Of a stretch of 61,109 nucleotides of DNA, positions 16,677 to 25,709 are shown in pieces; within the stretch, counting starts at the first letter, position 1; the number at the start of each line of letters is the position of its first letter. Origin of the DNA: Candidatus Lustribacter telmatis (GTDB taxonomy: Bacteria > Vulcanimicrobiota > Vulcanimicrobiia > Vulcanimicrobiales > Vulcanimicrobiaceae); assembly GCA_003164045.1 (NCBI GenBank), contig PLRU01000089.1, positions 701-61,809 on the forward strand. The letters are read 5' to 3'. The notes under the pieces were generated by a model. That model did no database searches. It worked only from the letters and a program-made list of their open reading frames with translations, and was not told the DNA's origin. A program made the position numbers and the translations under genes.

Positions 16677-17441
16677 CTACCCGCGATCGATGAACGAGCG
16701 CATTTGGTTGGGCAGAATCGTCGCTTCGAAGAGGTTCACTTCAGGCGGCAGCGTCGCCATCAAGAGCGCGATGCGCGCGACGTCTTGCGCCGCCATCACG
16801 TACTGTTGCGGCGTCGCGCCGGCGCCCGCTTTCGTGCGGCCCGACGTGCGCATCGTGAACCCGCTGAGCGTCGAGCCCGGGTGAATGATCGATGCAACGA
16901 CGCCGTAATTGCGGCCGTCGCGCGTGAGCTGGTGCGTCAGCCCTTGCAGCGCGTGCTTCGTCGCGGTGTAGCCGAGCGATTCCGGCCGCGGGGTTTTTTG
17001 TGAAATGCTGCCCATGCTGATGATGCGTCCGCCCTGCGGATCTTGCGTCTTCATGATTTTGATCGCTTCGCGGCTCGCCAGAAACGCCGACGTCAAGTTG
17101 GTGGCAACGATGTCGTTCCAATACTCGAGCGACATCTCTTCAATGGGCTTAGCCGCCGTTACGCCCGCGTTGTTCACCAGCACGTCGAGCCGGCCGTAGG
17201 CCTGCATCGTCGCGGCAAAGAGCGCGAGGATGTCGTTCTCCGAGCGCACGTCGCCGGGCACCGCAAGCGCCGTCCCCCCGGCCGCGGCGATCGCCGACTT
17301 CACGCGTTCCAACTCTTCCGCGCGCCGCCCGCCGAGAACGACCTGCGCGCCCTCCGCGGCGAACGCGGTTGCAATCGCCTCGCCGATTCCGCTGCTGGCG
17401 CCGGTGACGATCGCCACGCGGCCGGTCATTGTGTTTCCCAT
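16677..17441 (-). CDS. SDR-family NAD(P)-dependent oxidoreductase
   Basis: 254 residues, classical short-chain dehydrogenase. The cofactor motif TGASSGIGEAIA is near the N-terminus, followed by NNAGV, the catalytic serine in ISMGSIS and the YxxxK dyad in GYTATKHALQGL. It heads the minus-strand operon that ends at 12907 and is divergent from the TauD-type gene with 107 bases between. In an aromatic pathway it could be a cis-dihydrodiol dehydrogenase, but the sequence alone does not show the substrate. Confidence 0.9.
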   Translation of the reverse strand: MGNTMTGRVAIVTGASSGIGEAIATAFAAEGAQVVLGGRRAEELERVKSAIAAAGGTALAVPGDVRSENDILALFAATMQAYGRLDVLVNNAGVTAAKPIEEMSLEYWNDIVATNLTSAFLASREAIKIMKTQDPQGGRIISMGSISQKTPRPESLGYTATKHALQGLTHQLTRDGRNYGVVASIIHPGSTLSGFTMRTSGRTKAGAGATPQQYVMAAQDVARIALLMATLPPEVNLFEATILPNQMRSFIDRG

Positions 17442-17548
17442 ATCTCCGGCGTTATCGTCCGCCGTTGCGCGGCCACCTGCGAGCGTGTATGCTGGGACTA
17501 TCTCCGAACGTCCGTTTTGCTCGTAAAACTTCCAGGCAGGGCCGATTC

Positions 17549-18424
17549 ATGACGTCAACCTTCAAACCGCGGCCGCAATCTCGGCCCGAGCCGGCCCCGA
17601 TCGTCACTGCCGTGCGCTACGACGCGATCTCCGTGACGCCCGCATCGCCCCACATCGGCGCCGAGATCGGCAACATCGACCTCACGCAGCCGCTCTCCGC
17701 CGCACAAACCGAACAGCTGCGCGCGGCGTTTATGCAGTATCAGGTTATTTTCTTTCGCGATCAGCACATCTCGTTCGAAGACCAAATCCGCTTGGCCGGA
17801 TATTTCGGCGCGCTCGGTCAGCACGCGGGGAAGTCGACCATCAGCAAACCAACCGACAACCCGCTCGTACGCAAGTTCCACTACGACGAGCACTCGCAAG
17901 TGATCTCGGGCGAAAACTTCCACAGCGATCAATCGTGCGCGCCGATGCCGCCGCTCGGCACGATCCTCTACAACCACACCGTTCCGCCCGACGGCGGCGG
18001 CGACACGCAGTTCGCCAGCATGTACGCGGCCTACGATGCGCTCTCGCCCAAGATGAAAACGTATCTCGAAGGCCTCACCGCCACGCACGACGGCACGCGC
18101 ATCTTCGGTCCCGGCACGCCGGTGTCGGTGCACCCGGTCGTCGTTCGCCATCCGGAGAGCGGGCGCAAAGCGCTCTACGTCAACACCGATTTCACCTCAC
18201 ACATCAACGATCTGCCGCGCTTGGAAGCAGACCGGCTGCTAGCGTTCCTCGTCGATCATTGCGTCAACCCGCAATGGACGGTGCGCTTCCGCTGGCACGC
18301 GCATTCGATCGCGTTCTGGGATAACCGCTGCGTCCAGCATCAGGCGATCTGGGATTACTGGCCTAACGTGCGCTCGGGTTTCCGCGTGCAGATCGAAGGA
18401 ACGGCGGCTCCCGTTGCCGGCTAG
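17549..18424 (+). CDS. TauD/TfdA-family Fe(II)/2-oxoglutarate dioxygenase
   Basis: About 291 residues. The iron facial triad is visible: H125 and D127 in NFHSDQS and a distal histidine in CVQHQAI, with RSGFRVQIEG supplying the 2-oxoglutarate-binding arginine. The family oxygenates taurine and other sulfonates, 2,4-D-type ethers and related compounds to release a leaving group. The ATG at 17549 is preferred over upstream starts that would enter the SDR promoter region. It overlaps the next gene, an SBP, by 11 bases, suggesting uptake and oxygenation of the same molecule. Confidence 0.88.
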   Translation: MTSTFKPRPQSRPEPAPIVTAVRYDAISVTPASPHIGAEIGNIDLTQPLSAAQTEQLRAAFMQYQVIFFRDQHISFEDQIRLAGYFGALGQHAGKSTISKPTDNPLVRKFHYDEHSQVISGENFHSDQSCAPMPPLGTILYNHTVPPDGGGDTQFASMYAAYDALSPKMKTYLEGLTATHDGTRIFGPGTPVSVHPVVVRHPESGRKALYVNTDFTSHINDLPRLEADRLLAFLVDHCVNPQWTVRFRWHAHSIAFWDNRCVQHQAIWDYWPNVRSGFRVQIEGTAAPVAG

Positions 18425-19592
18425 ACTGCTGCGCCTCATCGCCGGTGCGCTGTGCGCGCTCGCGCTGGCGATCGCGCCGAGCTTCGGCGGCGCCGCCGAT
18501 CCCTACGAGATCTACTCGATTCAAGCGATGACGGGCGGCCTGTCGTTCGTGGGCAAGACCGGCGCCGACGCGCTGCAAGCGTTCGAAACGTACTTCAACA
18601 AGAGCGGCGGCATCCACGGCCGGCCGATTCACTTCGTGCTCGAAGATGCGCAAACGAACCCGGCATTGGCGATTCAGCTCACGAACGAACTCGGCTCGAA
18701 GCATCTGCCGTTCGTCATGGGCCCGACGTCGGCCGCCGAATGCAACGCCGTCTATGCGCTGGCCAAAACCGGCCCGGTGATCTGGTGCTACTCGAGCGCG
18801 GTGAACGGAACGCCCGGTTCGTTCGAGTTCCAGACCTCGGCGACGAATTACGATTACAACGTCGCCGCGATGCGCTGGGTGACCGGACGCGGCATCAAAC
18901 GCATCGCGTTGATCACGCCGACCGACGCGACGGGCCAAGCCTACGACCGTGCGATCGATTCGATTCTGCAGTTACCGGAAAACAAGTCGATCGTGCTGGT
19001 GGACCGCGAGCACTTCAATCCGGCCGACGTCAGCGTCGCCGCGCAGATCTCGAAAATTCACGCGTCGGGTGCGCAGATACTCTTCGTCGGCACGGCCGGA
19101 ACGCCGGCCGGTATTGCGTTCCACGGCATCACGGATGCCGGTCTCAACATTCCGGTGATCACCGGTAACGGCAACGCATCGCAAGCGTTCATGAAACAGT
19201 ACGCATCGATTTTGCCGAAAGAACTCTACGTCGAATCGACGCACTGTCTCGCGCCGTCCGCCATTACCGATCGCGCCGAGAAAGCAGCTTACGATTCCTA
19301 CGTAGCGGCGATGACCGCGCACGGCGTCCCGGTCGACTGCCTGCAAAGCCTCGCCTGGGATCCCGCGCTGCTGCTCACCACGGCCCTGCGCAAAGTCGGC
19401 ACGAACGCGACGGCGGAGCAGTTGCGCGCGTATCTCGCGAACATGCGCGGCGTCGCCGGGGTGAACGGCACCTACGACTTCCGGCGCGTCCCGCAGCGCG
19501 GGCTCGACGATCGCGCCGTCGTGATCATCCGCTGGAACGAGGCCAACAGCACCTGGGTGCCCGCCAGCAAAGTCGGCGGCGCGCCGCTCTAG
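18414..19592 (+). CDS. Branched-chain amino acid-type ABC substrate-binding protein
   Basis: 392 residues of the type I periplasmic-binding fold (LivJ-like). A signal peptide (RLIAGALCALALAIAPSFGG) precedes the mature domain. Recognisable are GADALQAFETYFNKSGGIHG, the PVIWCYSSAVNG segment and the domain crossover GTAGTPAGIAFHG. The TTG start at 18414 lies inside the end of the TauD gene. It converges on the MarR gene with a 4-base overlap. The Liv-type fold differs from the other SBPs here, so it must have evolved separately. No permease or ATPase accompanies it. Confidence 0.86.
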   Translation: MPARLLRLIAGALCALALAIAPSFGGAADPYEIYSIQAMTGGLSFVGKTGADALQAFETYFNKSGGIHGRPIHFVLEDAQTNPALAIQLTNELGSKHLPFVMGPTSAAECNAVYALAKTGPVIWCYSSAVNGTPGSFEFQTSATNYDYNVAAMRWVTGRGIKRIALITPTDATGQAYDRAIDSILQLPENKSIVLVDREHFNPADVSVAAQISKIHASGAQILFVGTAGTPAGIAFHGITDAGLNIPVITGNGNASQAFMKQYASILPKELYVESTHCLAPSAITDRAEKAAYDSYVAAMTAHGVPVDCLQSLAWDPALLLTTALRKVGTNATAEQLRAYLANMRGVAGVNGTYDFRRVPQRGLDDRAVVIIRWNEANSTWVPASKVGGAPL

Positions 19593-20038
19593 CTTTCCGC
19601 GTCGAGCCCGACGTAAAAGGCAAAGATCGATAGCGCAGCGTCCTTTTGTTCGCGCGTGAGCCCGCGCGTGAAGAATCCGACGTGGACGCGAACGTCGGCG
19701 TCGATCTCGGTGAGCATGGCGATCCCGGCGGGCGTTGCGGACACGTTGGTCACGCGCTGATCGTGCGCGTCATCGGAGAGTGCGACGAGTTCTTTGGTCA
19801 CCAGCGCCTTGACGATCTTCGATGCAAACGCCGAGGAAATATCGAGCCGCTCCGCAACCGCGCCGATGCGCACGTCACCATCGCGCGCTCCGTAAATCTG
19901 AATGAGCGCTTGATGCTCGAGCGGATCGAGGCCGCGGATCTTCGCCCGCTCATCGACGATGCGGAAGACCTTACGGATGACGAATCGCGCGTCGGCGACG
20001 CCGTGGAAGTACGTCAGACCCCCACGGATCTTCTTCAA
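19589..20038 (-). CDS. MarR-family transcriptional regulator
   Basis: 149 residues, winged-helix MarR type. The DNA-binding part includes IGAVAERLDISSAFASKIVKALV followed by the wing DAHDQRVTNVSATPAG, both standard for the family. Such regulators often bind aromatic carboxylates and derepress nearby catabolic operons. Its ATG overlaps the stop of the small upstream gene at 20035 (ATGA), placing it in an operon with the Rieske oxygenase, whose expression it may govern. Confidence 0.87.
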   Translation of the reverse strand: MKKIRGGLTYFHGVADARFVIRKVFRIVDERAKIRGLDPLEHQALIQIYGARDGDVRIGAVAERLDISSAFASKIVKALVTKELVALSDDAHDQRVTNVSATPAGIAMLTEIDADVRVHVGFFTRGLTREQKDAALSIFAFYVGLDAES

Positions 20039-20274
20039 AAAACTTTGGGCGACGTTGCCGGATCGTCGCCGCGCACGATCTCCATGCCCAGCACCATCAC
20101 CGGCACGCCGCGCGCGGCCTCCGCCGCCTTTACGGCGCGCACCGCATCGAACGAGTCACCCGCCAGCAGCAGATACCGCGGCTGCTCGCCGTGATCGCGG
20201 GCGTACGCGATCAGCGGCCGGATATCATCGAGCAGCGCAGCGATCGATACCGGCGCGGCGGCAGCCTCAGGCAT
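20035..20274 (-). CDS. Small protein between Rieske oxygenase and MarR
   Basis: A 79-residue protein that I do not recognise. The ATG at 20274 overlaps the Rieske stop by 8 bases and its own stop overlaps the MarR start, so it is embedded in a tightly coupled operon. The sequence reads as a compact alpha/beta unit (PRYLLLAGDSFDAVRAVKAAEA, VPVMVLGMEIVRG) with no signal peptide or cysteines. Position suggests a small partner or chaperone of the oxygenase, or a fragment of a larger family; neither is shown. Confidence 0.62.
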   Translation of the reverse strand: MPEAAAAPVSIAALLDDIRPLIAYARDHGEQPRYLLLAGDSFDAVRAVKAAEAARGVPVMVLGMEIVRGDDPATSPKVF

Positions 20275-21568
20275 GGTTGAGGATCGGGATCTTTTCCGCG
20301 AGGCGCTGGCGCGAGAAATCGGCGAACACGCGCTTGAGATCCTGGGCAAACGGCGAATGCTGTACTTGCGTGCGGCGCATGTGACTCTCGAAGCCGTCGG
20401 TGAAGTGCGCCTTGTCGCGCTCGACCGGTATGCTGAGCGCATCGTTTTCGGCCGCACTGCGAATCACGCCCATCGGATCCTCGCCGCGCGCGACCTTCGC
20501 CAGTTCGCGTTGCAGCATCTTGCGATAGAGAATCACGCCGCTATCGGTCGTCCCGAGCTTCTCGAGCTCGCGTTTTGCGATCCGGCCCTGGGTGATCCAG
20601 GCCATAACGTCTTGTGCATCGACGATGTTGAGCCGAAACTCGCCGGCTTCGTCGCGATAGGGGAAATCATAGCGCGCGGTTCGTTCGAGCAAGGCCGGAG
20701 GCACGTCGACGCCGGCCGGCGGTTCGTAGGCCATGTACCAGTAGTGCAGCGTATTCTCGTCGTCCATCGGAACGCGCATCTGATAAGCATGCACTTTCCA
20801 CAGGTGACCGCCGCCGCTGCCCACCGCGAGGATATTCGGAAAGAGAATCGGGTGACCGACGCGCCAATCATCCGATTCTTCGGACGCACCGGCGAGCAGA
20901 CGGCGCTTGTAGATGCCGTACGGGAACTCATCGAACGCAATCTTCAGGTGGTGACGCGAGATCTGATAGCGCGTGCCGGCTTGCTCGGCTTTTTCCTCGA
21001 TGAACTCTTGCAGATGGCCGTGCAGCCACTCGGTATGCACGGGATCGAGCGAGTTCTCCATGATCTGCAGCCAGTTGCACGGCACGATTGCTTGACCGAC
21101 GTGACGGATCGCGCCCTCGGCCACGAAGCCGTCCCACTTCGGCAGCAACGGCGCCGGCTGCGGACCGAGATATGCGAACACCATGCCGCCGAGCGCTTGC
21201 ACGGCATAACCGCTCGCATGAACGCGGTCTTTGAACGTGCTGCCGGCCGGTTCGTTCGGCTGATCCGTACACGCGCCCGTGGCATCGAATTTCCAGCCGT
21301 GATACGGACAGCGAATGCCGTCCATCTCCGGGATGCCGTAGGCCAGCGATGCGCGCCGGTGCGGGCAAAACTCCGCAATGAGCCCCAGCTTGCCGCCGCG
21401 ATCGCGGAACAGCACGAGATCTTCGCCGAGCAGCCGCACGCGTTTGGTGTAACTGTCCTTGAGCTCTTCGACCGCGGCAATCGGATGCCAGTAGCGGCGC
21501 TGGAGTTCGCCCATCGGCGTCCCCGCGCCGACGCGCGTCAATTGCTCGTTTTCTTGCGCCGTTAGCAT
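20267..21568 (-). CDS. Rieske non-haem iron oxygenase, alpha subunit (phthalate-dioxygenase-like)
   Basis: 433 residues. The Rieske 2Fe-2S ligands are C68, H70, C87 and H90 (CPHRR ... CPYHGWKF), and the mononuclear iron site is D175-x2-H178-x4-H183 (DPVHTEWLH). The N-terminus MLTAQENEQLTRVGAG is typical of the phthalate 4,5-dioxygenase group, which acts as a single-component hexamer or trimer fed by a separate reductase. No ferredoxin or reductase gene is present in this window. The ATG at 21568 was preferred over one 39 bases upstream that would overlap the divergent SBP gene. Confidence 0.9.
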   Translation of the reverse strand: MLTAQENEQLTRVGAGTPMGELQRRYWHPIAAVEELKDSYTKRVRLLGEDLVLFRDRGGKLGLIAEFCPHRRASLAYGIPEMDGIRCPYHGWKFDATGACTDQPNEPAGSTFKDRVHASGYAVQALGGMVFAYLGPQPAPLLPKWDGFVAEGAIRHVGQAIVPCNWLQIMENSLDPVHTEWLHGHLQEFIEEKAEQAGTRYQISRHHLKIAFDEFPYGIYKRRLLAGASEESDDWRVGHPILFPNILAVGSGGGHLWKVHAYQMRVPMDDENTLHYWYMAYEPPAGVDVPPALLERTARYDFPYRDEAGEFRLNIVDAQDVMAWITQGRIAKRELEKLGTTDSGVILYRKMLQRELAKVARGEDPMGVIRSAAENDALSIPVERDKAHFTDGFESHMRRTQVQHSPFAQDLKRVFADFSRQRLAEKIPILNHA

Positions 21569-21609
21569 CGTGCATGGGCCTTCGCCGGGGGCGCGAAATC
21601 CCCTCAAGG

Positions 21610-22554
21610 ATGATGCTCCGCGCCCTCGTTCGTTTCGTTGCCGCGTGCATGCTGTGCGCCGTGCTCGCGCCGGCCTCGGGCGCCGCGCAGCAGCCGGGCA
21701 AGCTGCGCATCGGCGCCGTGCCCGTCGATGTCGGCGGGATCGCCTACTACGCCGCCGATCTCGGCTTCTTCAATAAAGCCGGGCTCGACGTCGAGATCGT
21801 GACGCTCGCGAACGGACCCGCGATCGCATCGGCCGTCGCTTCCGGATCGATCGACGTCGGTTCGTCGAACGCGCTCTCGCTCGCGCAAGCGCACGAACGC
21901 GGGTTGGATTTCGTGTTCGTCGCACCATCGGGTGCATACACGAGCGCATCGCCGACGGCCGGCATGGTCGTGCCGAAAACATCGGCTGCGCGCAGCGCGA
22001 AAGACTTCGACGGCAAGACGATTGCCGTCGCAACGCTCGGCAGTTTGGGCGAGATCGCGACCCGCGCGTGGCTCGATCAGAACGGCGCCGATCTGAAGAC
22101 CGTGCGTTTCATCGAAATGCCGTATAGCGCGATGGATACGGCGATCGTCGCCGGCCGCGTCGATGCGGCGACGATGGAAGAGCCCGCGCTCGATCGCATC
22201 ACCGCTACCGACGCGCGCCTTTTCGCGCACGTGTACGATGCGATCGACAAAGACTTCTCCGAGGGCGGGTTTTTCTCGACGGCCGGCTATGTCAAAGCGC
22301 ACCTCGATCTGATGCGCCGTTTCAGCGCCGTGGTGGCGGAGACGTCGCGCTGGGCGAATGCCAACCAGCCCGCGTCGGCGCGCATTCTCGAGAAGTATTC
22401 CGGCATTGCCACGGCCGACATGACGCACCGGGTGCGCTATCACGAGCGCCTCGATCCGGCCCGGATCCAGCCCTTGATCGACGCCGCGGCCAAATATGGC
22501 CGGCTCAAAGCCGCCTTCCCGGCGACGGAACTGCTGGCGCCCGGCCTCTTCTAG
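21610..22554 (+). CDS. NMT1/SsuA-like ABC substrate-binding protein
   Basis: About 314 residues with a signal peptide (LRALVRFVAACMLCAVLAPAS, cleavage near GAAQQ). The mature start KLRIGAVPVDVGGIAYYAADL and the GFFNKAGLDVEIV segment match the SBP at 4036 closely in style, as do the AVASGSIDVGSSNALSLAQ and YSAMDTAIVAGRVDAATMEEP regions. The ATG at 21610 is chosen since the signal peptide starts there; an ATG at 21574 would add 12 residues. It is divergent from the Rieske oxygenase with 41 bases between starts, implying a shared promoter region and substrate. No other ABC component is nearby. Confidence 0.85.
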   Translation: MMLRALVRFVAACMLCAVLAPASGAAQQPGKLRIGAVPVDVGGIAYYAADLGFFNKAGLDVEIVTLANGPAIASAVASGSIDVGSSNALSLAQAHERGLDFVFVAPSGAYTSASPTAGMVVPKTSAARSAKDFDGKTIAVATLGSLGEIATRAWLDQNGADLKTVRFIEMPYSAMDTAIVAGRVDAATMEEPALDRITATDARLFAHVYDAIDKDFSEGGFFSTAGYVKAHLDLMRRFSAVVAETSRWANANQPASARILEKYSGIATADMTHRVRYHERLDPARIQPLIDAAAKYGRLKAAFPATELLAPGLF

Positions 22555-22608
22555 CGCCGCCCTCCGGAGCAGGTTGGGAGGCGGCGCCGCCGCGGCGAAG
22601 CGTCGGGT

Positions 22609-24207
22609 ATGCGTGTTCTCGCCCTTTTGGCCGTGCTGGCTGCGCTCGGCGCCGCCCCCAACTCCGGCAGCGCTCCCGTCGGCTCGGCCGCCCCGCCCAT
22701 CCGCGGCACCACGATGGCGGGAACACCGCTCGCACCGGCAGCGACCGCGGGCAAGATCACGATCCTCAACTTTTGGGCCAGTTGGTGTCCCCCGTGCCGG
22801 GCCGAAACGCCCGACTTGAACGCGGCCTACCGCAAACTGCACGCGCGCGACGTGACGTTTCTCGGCATCGATACCACCGAGACCGCGCCGATCGTGAAGA
22901 CGTTCCTCTCTGCCAAAGGCGTGCCGTATCCGACCGCACTCGCCGGCCCCGATACGTACAATGCGTACGGCATCGCGTACATCCCGACCACGATCGTGAT
23001 CGATGCGCACGGCATCGTGCGCGCACGCTGGGTCGGCGGCGTCGAACCCGCGCAGCTCGCCGGCTATATCGCCGCAGCGCGCGCGGGCCGCAACGCGATC
23101 TTCGTCTCGCCGCTGCAAGCGAAACTCGACGCGCTGCTCGATCCCGCGCACTACGCGTTTCGCGGCACGCCGGCGCAACGCAACGCCGCGGTCGTCGCGA
23201 TGCAGCATGCGTTTGCGACCGCCGATGACACCGAAGACAAGAACCAATCGAAGGTCGACGACGAGCGCACGCAGGCCGAAGAGGGCAAGCTGCGCGTCGC
23301 CGCCGGCACCGCGTTACGCGACACCGCAACCACGCCGGCACAACGCGCGGCCGGACTCGCGCTGCTCGGTCAAGGCGCCGGCGATCAGAACCGCTGGAGC
23401 GATGCCGCCCAAGCCGATCTGGCGGCGTTGAAGCTGCAGCCGAACAACCCGTCGCTCGTGGCGGCGCTCTCGCGCGCCTATTATCGCCTGCACGACTATC
23501 CCGACATGATCGCGCAAGCGAAACGCTATACCGCCCTCAAGCCCGCCGACGGCGACGGCTGGTCGGATCTCGGCCTCGCGTATCAGCGCACGCGGCAATT
23601 CGCCAGCGCCGTTCCCGCGTACGTCCGTTCGCTCGAATTGCTGCGCGCCGTCGCCGCAAAGACGCCGACCGAATACGCCAACGCCGACGTTGCCGACACA
23701 TCGCTCGATCTAGCCAACGTGTACGTCGCACTCGGCGACGCGGCGAACACACATAGCACGTTCGCGCAAGCAAATGCCTACGGCGATTTGCTCGCCGCGA
23801 ACGGCCGCTTCAAGAACCTCAAACGCAACGTGAAAGAACGTACGCAAGAAGGCCTCATCGCCGTCGCGCTCGCCGGCGGCAACGGCAAACCCGTGCTCTC
23901 CGTCGCGCCCTGGACCGGGCCCGATCTGCCGGGCAGTCTCGCCTCGACGCTCAAGTACCGGCTCATCGTCGCATCCGCCGGTGATGCCGCGGTTACGCTG
24001 CAGGCCGCGGGATTATCGAGCGATTGGGTTGCCTCATTTTGCGCCGACGGTCTGTGTTCGCCGCACCAAGTATCGTTTCGCGCGCCGGCCAGCGGCGTGA
24101 AAACCTATGAGTTCCAGCTCGTTCCGCCGTCGCCCGGCGCGCAGCCCGGCACCGTGACGATCAGCGCCGCCGGCGGCAACACCGTTACCGTTCCCACAAC
24201 GCATTGA
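22609..24207 (+). CDS. TlpA-like thioredoxin fused to a TPR region
   Basis: 532 residues. A signal peptide (RVLALLAVLAALGAA) is followed by a TlpA/ResA-type thioredoxin domain with active-site WCPPC at residues 59-63 and the cis-proline loop IPTTIVID. From about residue 200 the chain is helical with tetratricopeptide-like repeats (AALKLQPNNPSLVAALSRAYYRL, SDLGLAYQRTRQF), and the C-terminal 130 residues form an unrecognised beta-rich domain. It is probably a periplasmic disulfide reductase with a scaffold for partner proteins. It is the first gene of a coupled series leading to the LPS-transport genes. Confidence 0.83.
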   Translation: MRVLALLAVLAALGAAPNSGSAPVGSAAPPIRGTTMAGTPLAPAATAGKITILNFWASWCPPCRAETPDLNAAYRKLHARDVTFLGIDTTETAPIVKTFLSAKGVPYPTALAGPDTYNAYGIAYIPTTIVIDAHGIVRARWVGGVEPAQLAGYIAAARAGRNAIFVSPLQAKLDALLDPAHYAFRGTPAQRNAAVVAMQHAFATADDTEDKNQSKVDDERTQAEEGKLRVAAGTALRDTATTPAQRAAGLALLGQGAGDQNRWSDAAQADLAALKLQPNNPSLVAALSRAYYRLHDYPDMIAQAKRYTALKPADGDGWSDLGLAYQRTRQFASAVPAYVRSLELLRAVAAKTPTEYANADVADTSLDLANVYVALGDAANTHSTFAQANAYGDLLAANGRFKNLKRNVKERTQEGLIAVALAGGNGKPVLSVAPWTGPDLPGSLASTLKYRLIVASAGDAAVTLQAAGLSSDWVASFCADGLCSPHQVSFRAPASGVKTYEFQLVPPSPGAQPGTVTISAAGGNTVTVPTTH

Positions 24208-25709
24208 AGCGCGCCGCACGCGCGGCGGCACTGCTGACGGCGCTGGCGTTCGCCGCGTTGCACGGCGCGCGCGCCGACGACGCGACGCCCGCGGCAACGC
24301 TCGACCGCAGCGTCGTCACGCATCACGTCGTTCGCTTGACGACCGGCGACCTCGCGTATACGGCCACCGCCGGAACGCTCACGCTGCGCAACGATCGCAA
24401 CGAGCCCGCCGCCAACGTGTTCTACGTTGCGTACACCACGGGCGACCGCAAACGGCCGGTCACGTTCCTCTACAACGGCGGTCCCGGATCGGCGTCGCTG
24501 TGGCTGCACATCGGCGCGTTCGGTCCGCGCCGCATCGTGACGTCGAATACGAGTGCCATTCCGCCCGGCGGCGGCAAGCTCATCGACAACCCGTCAACGC
24601 TGCTCGATACGAGCGATCTCGTGTTCATCGATCCGGTCGGTACGGGCTTCAGTTCGCTCACCGGCAAAGGCGATAGCAAAGATTTCTGGGGCGTCGATGA
24701 AGACATCCGCGCGTTCAGCCAATTCATCCGCCGCTGGGTCGCGGCGAACGATCGCGGGGCGAGTCCGAAGTTCTTGCTCGGCGAGAGTTACGGCACGTTT
24801 CGCAGCGCGGGCCTCGTCGACCGGCTGCAAAACGACGGCATGTCGATCAACGGCGTGATCCTGCTCTCGTCGCTGCTCGATTACGCCGACGACTTCGGCA
24901 ATCCGGGCGACGAGAACGTGCCCGACGCGTTCGCGATTCCGTCCGAAGCGGCGGTTGCCTGGTATCACAAGAAAGTGCCCGATCCGCCGGCCGACATCAA
25001 CACGTTTCTCGACGCCGCACGGCGGTTCACGAGCGATGAATACCTGCCGGCCGTCTTGCGCCCGGCCCCGCTCGACGCGCAAACGCAAACCCGCCTCGCG
25101 CAGCGGCTGCAGAGTTTCATCGGCATCGACCCCGCGTATCTGCAACGCGCGAACCTGCGTATTTCGACGACGCGTTTCGAGGGCGAACTGCTGCGCTCCG
25201 AGGGCCACATCATCGGGCGCTACGACGGTCGCTTCGCCGGCAGCGCGATCGACCGCAACGCGGGTGAGCCGGAGTTCGACCCCTCGTACGAAGCGGTCGC
25301 GCCGGCCTTCATCACCACGTTCATGGCCTACGCCAAAGGCGAACTGAACTGGCACACCGACCGGCTGTACCGCGCACTGCCGGGCGACGTGGTCAACAAC
25401 TGGAATTTCCGGCGCCGCGGCTTCTTCGGACGCGTCCTCGCCCCCACGGTGATCCCCGATCTGCGCGAGGCTCTGCACACCAACCCGAACCTGCGCGTCT
25501 TTGCGGGCAGCGGGATGTTCGATCTCGCCACGCCCTTCTACACAACGGAATACGAGCTGGCCAACGTCGGGCTCGACCCGGCCGTCCATGCGCGCATCAC
25601 GCTTGCCACCTATCCGTCCGGGCACATGATCTACCTGAACGAAGACGCGCTGCACGCACTGCGCGCCGACCTCGGCCGCTTCTATGCAACGGCCGTCACG
25701 GCTCGCTAG
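24204..25709 (+). CDS. S10-family serine carboxypeptidase-like protein
   Basis: 501 residues, exported (signal AALLTALAFAALHGARA). The family features are NGGPGSASLWLHIGAFGP at about 91-108, VGTGFS, the nucleophile S195 in GESYGTFR, the aspartate in FDLATPF and the histidine in SGHMIY, so the triad is complete. Serine carboxypeptidases trim C-terminal residues, usually at acidic pH. The TTG start overlaps the stop of the upstream gene (TTGA at 24204). Location is probably periplasmic. Bacterial members are uncommon but occur in acidobacteria-like soil groups. Confidence 0.88.
   Translation: MKRAARAAALLTALAFAALHGARADDATPAATLDRSVVTHHVVRLTTGDLAYTATAGTLTLRNDRNEPAANVFYVAYTTGDRKRPVTFLYNGGPGSASLWLHIGAFGPRRIVTSNTSAIPPGGGKLIDNPSTLLDTSDLVFIDPVGTGFSSLTGKGDSKDFWGVDEDIRAFSQFIRRWVAANDRGASPKFLLGESYGTFRSAGLVDRLQNDGMSINGVILLSSLLDYADDFGNPGDENVPDAFAIPSEAAVAWYHKKVPDPPADINTFLDAARRFTSDEYLPAVLRPAPLDAQTQTRLAQRLQSFIGIDPAYLQRANLRISTTRFEGELLRSEGHIIGRYDGRFAGSAIDRNAGEPEFDPSYEAVAPAFITTFMAYAKGELNWHTDRLYRALPGDVVNNWNFRRRGFFGRVLAPTVIPDLREALHTNPNLRVFAGSGMFDLATPFYTTEYELANVGLDPAVHARITLATYPSGHMIYLNEDALHALRADLGRFYATAVTAR

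Noticed and set aside
8965..22554. Possibility that the catabolic region is a recent mobile island
   Set aside because: No integrase, transposase, tRNA edge, direct repeats or marked shift in base composition was seen; gene style matches the rest of the window.
22554..22587. GCGCCGCC/GGCGGCGC hairpin after the SBP gene
   Set aside because: It makes a stable stem, but no T-tract follows on either strand, and such stems are frequent by chance in DNA of this GC content, so I do not call a terminator.
21604..23247. A 547-codon open frame on the minus strand opposite an SBP gene and the TlpA-TPR gene
   Set aside because: Arginine-rich shadow frame; the plus strand shows a signal peptide, WCPPC and conserved binding-protein segments.
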